This document shows positions 42,562 to 48,707 of a stretch of DNA of 52,435 bases, piece after piece. Numbering within the stretch: the stretch's first letter is position 1; each line of letters begins with the position of its first letter. This DNA comes from Bacteroidetes bacterium UBA4416 (GTDB lineage Bacteria; Bacteroidota; Bacteroidia; B-17B0; Aurantibacillaceae). The notes under the pieces are model-generated. The model made no database searches. It saw only the letters and a program-made list of their open reading frames with translations, and was not told the DNA's origin. Position numbers and translations under genes: made by a program. Location of the stretch: the NCBI GenBank assembly GCA_002390745.1, contig DGQK01000046.1, forward strand, positions 1 through 52,435. The letters run 5' to 3'.

Positions 42562-43146
42562 TTAGTTTTTAACGTATTTGGTGATTTTTTTGTCACCGAT
42601 CCAAACCACTTCATTCGACTGGATGTTGGTTAACTGGAGGTTGATCTGGTAGTAAATCACTTTTTTGCTTTTATAGGAATCCACGATGGAGTTGATGTCG
42701 CCTTGCAACATGTAGTCGGCGCCCATTTCGAGGCCAAACTGCTTCATCGTGCTTTGACTGGCGTTATCTTGTTGGTCACCGCGCTCTCCGCGGATCTCGT
42801 TACGCTTGTCGCCACCTTGTACCAGTTTTACCTGACCTCCGTTGATGAAGGATTTTTCCAGATCCTTCACAAAGGTTTCTGCTTCGATGTGCTCATGGCT
42901 TTTGTTTTTCACGAAGCCAACGATCACTACCGGTTTTTTACCTGTTTTTTCCACGTGGGTAGCAAGCCAGGAACCGCTTTGACATTCCTTGATGATCTCT
43001 TCGGCAGTCAGCCTGGAATCGGTGTTGTTCCAGCGTCCGCTGAGGTCAACCTGGTCTTTTTCCGAAATGCGGGTTACTTTCCTGTTGCAGGATACAGCGC
43101 TCAGCAGAGCGGTAATGGTGAAGCAAGCGATGATTATCTTTTTCAT
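42562..43146 (-). CDS. LpoB-like penicillin-binding-protein activator lipoprotein
   Basis: 194 residues. The lipobox ALLSAVSC puts Cys at about 20. The mature protein is a globular domain with PVVIVGFVKNKSHEHIEAETFVKDLEKSF, GADYMLQGDINSI and VWIGDKKITKY, the pattern of the LpoB family (PF13036). In enterobacteria the protein activates PBP1b from the outer membrane; in Bacteroidota its target is not established. A consensus -7 box (43183-43190) overlaps the end of the gene upstream. Confidence 0.85.
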   Translation of the reverse strand: MKKIIIACFTITALLSAVSCNRKVTRISEKDQVDLSGRWNNTDSRLTAEEIIKECQSGSWLATHVEKTGKKPVVIVGFVKNKSHEHIEAETFVKDLEKSFINGGQVKLVQGGDKRNEIRGERGDQQDNASQSTMKQFGLEMGADYMLQGDINSIVDSYKSKKVIYYQINLQLTNIQSNEVVWIGDKKITKYVKN

Positions 43147-43182
43147 AAAGCTGTGTATTAAAATTGTGTTTCTGGTTTAGGA

Positions 43183-43190
43183 CAAATATA
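43183..43190 (-). promoter_or_regulatory. -7 promoter box of the LpoB-like gene
   Basis: TATATTTG on the minus strand, exact TAnnTTTG, about 36 bp before the ATG and 3 bp after the end of the upstream gene. It gives the LpoB-like gene its own promoter. Confidence 0.55.
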
Positions 43191-43193
43191 GGA

Positions 43194-43718
43194 TTAATGT
43201 TTTAAAACGTGCCAGAGCGTTAAGCCTAATAAAGCAGTGCCGACAGCCGCGTTAATGGTTCCGAAGGTTGGGCCGCCCCAGTAACGTGGCCGGTAGTATC
43301 CGCCGTATCCGTATCCATAATTTGGATAAGGATTGCCATAGTAGCCGTTGTTATACCCATAGTTGTTGTAGCCATAATTATTGTAGCCGTAGTTGTTATA
43401 TCCGTAGCTATAGCCATTATTATAGTAGCCGCCGTAACCATAACCGCGCGACATGATGCGGGCCATCCTGCGCTCGTGCCTGCGTGTAGCCGCCAGCTCC
43501 CTGCGTTCTTTCTTGGCCTGTACATCGTCGATAGCCTTGTAGGTATCCTGGATGGTTTGTCCCTGGTTTTTGGTAAGCTCAGCAGATTGCTCCATGTATT
43601 TGGCCCTGCTCCTTTGGAAATTAGGATTTTGATCAGGCAAGAGGTTCACGCTGTCGTTTTGAGCATTCACACTGATGCAGAACAGTGTCGATAAAGCTAG
43701 AGTGATGATGTATTTCAT
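43194..43718 (-). CDS. Secreted Tyr/Asn/Gly-rich small protein
   Basis: 174 residues. The signal peptide (YIITLALSTLFCISVNAQ, cut after about 20) is followed by DQNPNFQRSRAKYM at residues 29-42. A basic helical stretch (about 60-88, KKERRELAATRRHERRMARIM) comes next, then a low-complexity YGYNN-type segment (about 90-145) encoded by near-perfect 15-bp repeats, then a hydrophobic C-terminus (AAVGTALLGLTLWHV). The same DQNPN motif, at the same residues, occurs in the neighbouring sensor kinase. LytTR-like boxes lie upstream. It may be an extracellular or envelope-bound component controlled by that system. The function is unknown. Confidence 0.8.
   Translation of the reverse strand: MKYIITLALSTLFCISVNAQNDSVNLLPDQNPNFQRSRAKYMEQSAELTKNQGQTIQDTYKAIDDVQAKKERRELAATRRHERRMARIMSRGYGYGGYYNNGYSYGYNNYGYNNYGYNNYGYNNGYYGNPYPNYGYGYGGYYRPRYWGGPTFGTINAAVGTALLGLTLWHVLKH
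43345..43425. repeat. 15-bp tandem repeats inside the Tyr/Asn/Gly-rich gene
   Basis: Several tandem copies of a unit that encodes NNYGY (plus strand variants of gttgtagccatartt). Array length is likely to vary by slippage in whole units, which would keep the frame. Confidence 0.6.
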
Positions 43719-43749
43719 GATTTCTTGTTATTAATCGTGTTTCTGAGTG

Positions 43750-43781
43750 TAAAGGTATTGGGTCAACGGTTCATCCCAAAA
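43750..43781 (-). promoter_or_regulatory. Promoter of the Tyr/Asn/Gly-rich protein gene
   Basis: Minus strand: TTTTG (43777-43781), 19 bp, TACCTTTA (43750-43757, 7 of 8 to TAnnTTTG), then the ATG 32 bp on. Both Bacteroidota promoter elements are present with good spacing. An inverted repeat atccca / tgggat (43773-43791) overlaps the -33 element. Confidence 0.55.
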
Positions 43782-43789
43782 TAAATGGG

Positions 43790-43819
43790 ATAAACTGCAA
43801 AAACTTGTACATCAACTGC
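43790..43819 (-). promoter_or_regulatory. Direct-repeat pair resembling LytTR boxes
   Basis: On the minus strand GCAGTTTAT (43790-43798) and GCAGTTGAT (43811-43819) are direct repeats exactly 21 bp apart, that is 9-bp sites with a 12-bp spacer. Each fits 8 of 9 positions of the LytTR consensus [TA][AC][CA]GTTN[AG][TG]. The pair is immediately upstream of the Tyr/Asn/Gly-rich gene promoter and just after a LytTR regulator gene. Confidence 0.55.
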
Positions 43820-43854
43820 AAAAAGCAGGCCTGAAAACCCCTGATGATGGGCTT

Positions 43855-44583
43855 TTATGCGATGTTAACTTTCTTTAAAAAAGCTTCCTTGAACTCGCGT
43901 CCAATGGGTATTTCCTGCTGTTTGACGATCACATGGTCGGAATGCACGGATTGGATATGATGAAGATTAATGATATAGGACTTATACACCTGGAAAAAGG
44001 TATCGGCAGGCAGCGTCGATCCAAAGTCTTTCAGCGTTTTGCGGATCAGGTATTTTTTTTGCGGCGTCTGGATGCTGATGTAATTGCCGTCGGATTTCAC
44101 AAACCAAATGTCATCATGCTTAAGTTTGACGAAGGTCGTGCCATCCTTAATGAATACTACCTGTTCCGGATCGTCCACCTGTTCGGGGGGCGGCGTGGCC
44201 ACCGCTGTATTTGCGGTAAAATTGGAAAGCGCAATTTCGATGCTGGTATAAAGGTCGTTCTTGTCAAAGGGTTTTACCAGGTAGCCGTTCGGCTTCAGGT
44301 GCTTGGCGCGGTCTACCGTGGTTTTGTCAGCGTGCGAGGTAATAAAAATAAAAGGCAGTTTATAGGTTTCCTTGATGGCTGTCCCCACGTCGATCCCGTC
44401 TTTTTTATCGCCCAGGTTAATGTCTACCAGCACCGCATCGCTTGTTTTCTCATCGAGGAACTTGATGGCTTCGTAATAGTTGGTAGCATTGCCCACTACC
44501 TCATAGCCCAGGCTGCGCAGCGTTTCGCTGATGTCTTCCGCAATGATGAACTCGTCTTCTACGACCAGGATCCTTGTTGCCAT
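43855..44583 (-). CDS. LytTR-family response regulator
   Basis: 242 residues. The receiver domain has the acidic pocket VVEDEF (about 7-12), phospho-acceptor Asp54 in VLVDINLG, and Lys in KPF near residue 104. The C-terminal LytTR DNA-binding domain (about 147-242) has the typical ending (HHIQSVHSDHVIVKQQEIPIGREFKEAFLKKV) and DDIWFVKSDGNYISI. It lies 5 bp after the sensor kinase gene and is its partner. A pair of LytTR-like boxes is directly downstream, in front of the Tyr/Asn/Gly-rich protein gene. Confidence 0.93.
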   Translation of the reverse strand: MATRILVVEDEFIIAEDISETLRSLGYEVVGNATNYYEAIKFLDEKTSDAVLVDINLGDKKDGIDVGTAIKETYKLPFIFITSHADKTTVDRAKHLKPNGYLVKPFDKNDLYTSIEIALSNFTANTAVATPPPEQVDDPEQVVFIKDGTTFVKLKHDDIWFVKSDGNYISIQTPQKKYLIRKTLKDFGSTLPADTFFQVYKSYIINLHHIQSVHSDHVIVKQQEIPIGREFKEAFLKKVNIA

Positions 44584-44588
44584 AATAA

Positions 44589-45833
44589 TTATACCTGCGG
44601 TTTTTTAAAATCGATGAAACAATGTGTGCCCTGATGGCTTTCGAAGCGGACAGAACCTTTTACCTGGCTGGCCAATCCTTTTACGAGTTTTAGGCCGAGC
44701 GAATTTAAGGCCGAGGGATCAAAGCCTGCCGGCAAGCCCTTGCCGTCATCGGAAACGTGCAGCTCCAGCTCCTCCGCGTTCTTTTCTTTGAGGCTGATGG
44801 TGATGCTTCCCGAACTGCGGCCCTCGAAAGCATATTTATAGCTGTTGGTAAGAAGCTCATTGATGATCAGACCCAAAGGAATAGAGGTATCGATGTCGAG
44901 CGAAATGCCATGCGTGTCGATGTGCTGTGTGATGTTCTTTTTCTCGTTATTGAAATTAGTATCAATGGATTGTGCCATCTGTTCGATGTAAGCCTGGAAG
45001 TCGACCGAGCTGAGGTTTCCGGATTGATAGATCTTCTGATGGATCAGGGCCATAGAGCTGATGCGGTTCTTCGCCTCATTCATAATGCGCTTCAGCTGTT
45101 CATCCTCCGTGCGGTTGGCCTGCAGGTTGAGCAGGCTGGAGATGATCTGTAAATTATTTTTCACGCGGTGATGAATTTCCTTGAGCAGCGTTTCTTTTTC
45201 GGTGAGGGAGATCTCGATGATGCGTTTTTTCTCTTCTGTTTCCTGTTGCTGCTGTGCGATGATGCGGTTGGCTTTTTTGGTATTCCGGTAGTTCCTGTAA
45301 AAGGCCAGTGCCAGTAGTAAAGCCAGCGCCAAAGCAGCAATCGCGAGGTACACGATCTTACGGGAGCTTTCCACTTCCGTTTGCTTTTGAAAGAGGTCTT
45401 TCCGGTAGGTTTTGTTTCTTTCCGATTGCTGCAGGCTATCGTAACGAAGCTTTTCCTGAAGGATCCGCTGCCTCGTTTCATTTTTGGCCAGGCTGTCGTT
45501 GGCCTGTTTCAAAAGCAGGGAAATCTCGTAAGCATCTTTGTAGTTCCCTTTTGCCACAAAACGCTCTTCCGCTTTTTTCAGATCTTTCAGGTAAATCTCA
45601 TGTTTGCTTGGAGGAATTGTAGCGGAGACGGTACTTGTTGCCACAGGCTTTATGGTATCGGTGGGTAACGCAAGCGGCTTATCCTTAACAGGGTTTATGG
45701 CGGGCTTCGTGTACTTATCCTTGCTTCGCTGGTGGTTCGGGTTCTGGTCCTGGAGGAGCAAGCTGTCGGGCCTTTGTGCCACTGCCTGTGCGGTGACACA
45801 ATAACAAAACAGGATATGTATCAGTAATTTCAT
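44589..45833 (-). CDS. Sensor histidine kinase (HisKA_2 type) with a secreted-type N-terminus
   Basis: 414 residues. A signal peptide (LLIHILFCYCVTAQAVAQ, cut at about 20) is followed by DQNPNHQRSKDKY (29-41), a linker and helical region (about 75-155), one membrane helix (about 160-180), a coiled coil, and HisKA_2 with His221/His222 in KEIHHRVKNNLQII, then HATPase_c. The N-terminal part would face the periplasm. The shared motif with the downstream secreted protein suggests a related binding target. The response regulator follows after 5 bp. A -7-like box TATCTTTA is at 45850-45857. Confidence 0.9.
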   Translation of the reverse strand: MKLLIHILFCYCVTAQAVAQRPDSLLLQDQNPNHQRSKDKYTKPAINPVKDKPLALPTDTIKPVATSTVSATIPPSKHEIYLKDLKKAEERFVAKGNYKDAYEISLLLKQANDSLAKNETRQRILQEKLRYDSLQQSERNKTYRKDLFQKQTEVESSRKIVYLAIAALALALLLALAFYRNYRNTKKANRIIAQQQQETEEKKRIIEISLTEKETLLKEIHHRVKNNLQIISSLLNLQANRTEDEQLKRIMNEAKNRISSMALIHQKIYQSGNLSSVDFQAYIEQMAQSIDTNFNNEKKNITQHIDTHGISLDIDTSIPLGLIINELLTNSYKYAFEGRSSGSITISLKEKNAEELELHVSDDGKGLPAGFDPSALNSLGLKLVKGLASQVKGSVRFESHQGTHCFIDFKKPQV

Positions 45834-45849
45834 TCTTATGAATGCCGTG

Positions 45850-45857
45850 TAAAGATA
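45850..45857 (-). promoter_or_regulatory. Probable -7 box of the sensor kinase operon
   Basis: TATCTTTA (minus strand), 7 of 8 to TAnnTTTG, 16 bp before the kinase ATG. The gap to the divergent MFS gene is 211 bp. Confidence 0.4.
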
Positions 45858-46017
45858 CCGAATCCAAATGAAAATATCTCTACGGTTGGTTTCCCCGAAA
45901 CCACTCTTGTATGTCCGGGGTCTGGATAAGCGGCTTGTTATTGGTTATTTTGCTGTTTATACCTTCGGCATAATCTGATGCAAGAGGAAATAATTAGAGT
46001 ACGTTTCGTCTAAATCT

Positions 46018-46025
46018 TATTTTTG
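46018..46025 (+). promoter_or_regulatory. -7 promoter box of the MFS transporter gene
   Basis: TATTTTTG is an exact TAnnTTTG match, 19 bp before the start codon. A TTTC (46004-46007) is the only weak -33 candidate. Confidence 0.55.
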
Positions 46026-46044
46026 CAAGGCGAAACATCGACCT

Positions 46045-47262
46045 ATGAAAAATCAGAAGAATGCCCTGCTGTTTATTTTTATCACACTCCTGATCGATTG
46101 CACCGGTATCGGGATCATTTTGCCGGTGACACCGAAGCTCATCGAGGAGCTTACCGGTGGCGACATCAGCGATGCGGCCAAGTACGGCGGCTGGTTGTCG
46201 GTGGCCTATGCGGCTATGCAGTTTTTATTTTCCAGCGTATTGGGCGGCCTGAGCGATCGTTATGGGCGCCGCCCGGTGCTCCTGCTCTCTCTGCTTGGCC
46301 TGGGGATCGACTATGTATTCCTGGCGATGGCTCCTGATATTTTCTGGCTTTTTATAGGACGCATGATTGCCGGCGTATCGGGCGCAAGCTTTACCACAGC
46401 CTCTGCTTATATTGCAGACATCAGCGCCCCGGAGAAACGCGCTCAGAATTTCGGGATGATCGGTGCGGCCTTCGGCCTGGGCTTTATCCTGGGGCCATTG
46501 ATCGGCGGCGTGTTCAGTCAGTTTGGCACCCGCGCCCCTTTCTTAATTGCAGCGGGCTTATCGCTGGCGAATGCCTTATACGGTTATTTTGTATTGCCTG
46601 AGTCTTTGGCCAAGGAGAACCGCAGGCCCTTCGACTGGAAGCGCGCCAATCCCATAGGCATGTTTCTCAACATCAGTCGCTACAAGCATTTGTACGGATT
46701 ATTCATCATCCTGTTTTTGGTGAACATTGCAGGGCATGCCGCCCAATCCACCTGGACCTATATCACCATCCGGAAATTCAACTGGGATTCGGACATGGTA
46801 GGCTACTCCCTGGCTTTTGTCGGGCTTACCATTGCTATCGTGCAGGGTGGCCTGATCCGCGTGGTAATCCCTAAAACAGGAGAGATCAAAGCATTTTACA
46901 TCGGCTTTATGTTCTATGTTGTGGGCTCTGTGGCATTTGCCCTCGCCAACCGGGAATGGATGATGTTTGTCTTTATGATTCCGTATGCGCTCGGAGGGCT
47001 TTCCATGCCTGCGGTTCAGGGCATCGTATCGAATAATGTGCCTGCCAACGAGCAGGGTGAAATGCAGGGAATGCTGACGAGCCTTGTAAGCATTACGGCC
47101 ATCATCGGCCCTTTGATCATGACCAACCTGTTTTACTATTTTACGAAGGAGAATGCCCCCGTGTATTTTCCGGGATCGCCTTTCATGCTGGGGGCTGTGC
47201 TGACGGTGATCTGCCTGCTTATTGCCATCAGGGCAATCCCCAGGGCTGCACAGCACAAATAG
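46045..47262 (+). CDS. MFS transporter of the TCR/Tet type
   Basis: 405 residues, 12 predicted membrane helices, no signal peptide. The N-terminus shows LIDCTGIGIILPVTPKL, the MFS motif A region GGLSDRYGRRPVLL (about 70-83), and ASFTTASAYIADISAPEKRAQNFGMIGAAFGLGFILGPLIGG, which is the TetA-like segment around helices 4-5. This places it with TetA(A/B/C)-type drug:H+ antiporters, but resistance to tetracycline is not implied for all relatives. Other substrates (sugars, other drugs) are possible. Monocistronic with its own promoter; it has no TetR neighbour. Confidence 0.9.
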   Translation: MKNQKNALLFIFITLLIDCTGIGIILPVTPKLIEELTGGDISDAAKYGGWLSVAYAAMQFLFSSVLGGLSDRYGRRPVLLLSLLGLGIDYVFLAMAPDIFWLFIGRMIAGVSGASFTTASAYIADISAPEKRAQNFGMIGAAFGLGFILGPLIGGVFSQFGTRAPFLIAAGLSLANALYGYFVLPESLAKENRRPFDWKRANPIGMFLNISRYKHLYGLFIILFLVNIAGHAAQSTWTYITIRKFNWDSDMVGYSLAFVGLTIAIVQGGLIRVVIPKTGEIKAFYIGFMFYVVGSVAFALANREWMMFVFMIPYALGGLSMPAVQGIVSNNVPANEQGEMQGMLTSLVSITAIIGPLIMTNLFYYFTKENAPVYFPGSPFMLGAVLTVICLLIAIRAIPRAAQHK

Positions 47263-47293
47263 GCTGTCGGGACAGTGGTTCCGCTAAATACCT

Positions 47294-47301
47294 TATATTT
47301 G
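47294..47301 (+). promoter_or_regulatory. -7 promoter box, probably leaderless
   Basis: TATATTTG is an exact TAnnTTTG. It ends only 4 bp before the ATG at 47306, so transcription should begin at or next to the start codon. Confidence 0.5.
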
Positions 47302-47305
47302 AACC

Positions 47306-48043
47306 ATGAAAAAACTGATGTTACTGGCCGTAGTGGCCCTAGCTGCCTGTGGCAGCAAGCAAAAAGCGGTGGTTGTGCTTGATAAGTCCTCGGCCGATAA
47401 TCTGCCGATGGATATTACCATTGATGATACCATGAAGGTTCACCTGGTTTCGGACACCTGCTTCGATCTCAATTTACTGGAAGGAGAACATGTTCTGAAA
47501 TCCAAAAATCTCACAAAAACCTTTGAAGTAAGAGAGGGTGGAGGGATCATTAACCTCGACAATACCGAATATGTGATATACCCTATCGAGTATTCCAGCT
47601 CTAAAATGGGCATCGGAGGCATGAGGTCTGAAACACCCATACTGATCGATTCATTCATCGTATTTAAGAACCGCGAAGTGTTCGGGAAAGAAGTACCGAT
47701 GTCGGATAAGAAACTACAGGATCTGTTACCGAAGATCGAAAAAAACGTGGTGAGTGATGTGGATGCTAAGAGAACCCATCGTTTCACCAAAGTGGGCAAG
47801 GACCAGTTCTATATTCACAAATCATGGGACTTTAACCTGAATGATCATATTCCTGAGACCATCGAGATAAAAGGCGTGGGCGGCAGTACCATGAAGTACG
47901 CTGCCATGCGTGCCAATTACTTTTTGCTTTCTCTCTACCTGGGGAATACGGAATACAGCGCGCGCACCATTGCCGATGTGAAAGCCGGCCTTTACGATAA
48001 AGAGCAGGAGCTGGCGAAGGATTCGATCCCTGAGATCAATTAG
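47306..48043 (+). CDS. Envelope lipoprotein of unknown function
   Basis: 245 residues. The lipobox AVVALAACG (Cys about 15) follows a basic KKL start. The mature part is beta-rich with few Cys; no named motif is visible. It may be involved in transport or surface maintenance, but nothing shows that. It stands behind the MFS gene on the plus strand with its own -7 box and leads into a chain of genes that runs to rsmA. Confidence 0.72.
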   Translation: MKKLMLLAVVALAACGSKQKAVVVLDKSSADNLPMDITIDDTMKVHLVSDTCFDLNLLEGEHVLKSKNLTKTFEVREGGGIINLDNTEYVIYPIEYSSSKMGIGGMRSETPILIDSFIVFKNREVFGKEVPMSDKKLQDLLPKIEKNVVSDVDAKRTHRFTKVGKDQFYIHKSWDFNLNDHIPETIEIKGVGGSTMKYAAMRANYFLLSLYLGNTEYSARTIADVKAGLYDKEQELAKDSIPEIN

Positions 48044-48098
48044 TATATTTTAGGGTTTTGCCCGGAGGGAGCGCCTTTTATTATTAAAGGATAACATG

Positions 48099-48106
48099 TA
48101 AATTTG
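48099..48106 (+). promoter_or_regulatory. -7 promoter box of the TTG-started lipoprotein gene
   Basis: TAAATTTG is an exact TAnnTTTG and ends 16 bp before the TTG at 48123, which supports that unusual start. Confidence 0.55.
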
Positions 48107-48122
48107 GTATTTAAACCGGATT

Positions 48123-48707
48123 TTGAAAACTGCTGTTTTATCTTTTCTCCCGATACTGTTCATGCTGGCCTTTCCGGGTTGCCGGCAGGGGCATGATTAT
48201 GCGCGCTATGTAAAAGAGCTCGACAGCCTCAAAGTAGTGACCGAGCAGGCGGTGGATAATTTCACCACGGTAGACAGCCTGGCGTGCTATGAGGCTTATT
48301 CCAAAGAGCGTAGCTACAGGCTTTTCATCGAGTCGCATGTGAGCGATACGGTTCCTAAGGAAACGGCGGAAGCCCTGACCGGTTTTTTTTCGACAGAGAA
48401 AGCGCTGAAAGATTACCTGGCCCAAAGACCGGTATGGCTGTCCGAAGCACGGTCGGTCATTAAGCAGGTGTGGCTTTTGTCGAACGACCTCAAAAACGGG
48501 AGTATTGAAACGGGAGAGGCGGTGGAGTTTATCGGCACGGAAAAAAAACGCTCGGAAAAGATCATCGAAGAGCTGAAAACGAATACGGTTCTCATCCGCA
48601 GGCACCTGGAGCTTTACAACAGGCACCTTCCGGCGGTGGAGCAGCTTTTGAAATCGTATAACGCCGGAATTTTGCCGGCAATTGCACGGGAGGAAAAACA
48701 GCCATGA
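48123..48707 (+). CDS. Small helical lipoprotein with a TTG start
   Basis: 194 residues when started at TTG 48123. This gives a proper lipoprotein signal (KTAVLSFLPILFMLAFPGC, Cys about 20); the next ATG (codon 14) would cut the signal away, so TTG is preferred. The mature protein is helical, with charged coiled-coil-like stretches (KRSEKIIEELKTN) and no motif that I recognise. It overlaps the following TPR gene by 4 bp (ATGA), indicating translational coupling. Likely an envelope partner of the TPR protein. Confidence 0.75.
   Translation: MKTAVLSFLPILFMLAFPGCRQGHDYARYVKELDSLKVVTEQAVDNFTTVDSLACYEAYSKERSYRLFIESHVSDTVPKETAEALTGFFSTEKALKDYLAQRPVWLSEARSVIKQVWLLSNDLKNGSIETGEAVEFIGTEKKRSEKIIEELKTNTVLIRRHLELYNRHLPAVEQLLKSYNAGILPAIAREEKQP

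Noticed and set aside
43762..43770. Third LytTR-like site (ACCGTTGAC on the minus strand)
   Set aside because: It matches 8 of 9 positions but lies 28 bp from the nearest box, not the 21-22 bp period, and overlaps the promoter spacer; not counted.
46045..47262. Tetracycline resistance gene
   Set aside because: The protein is TetA-like in layout, but no TetR or resistance context is present and the family has many other substrates, so a resistance call is not supported.
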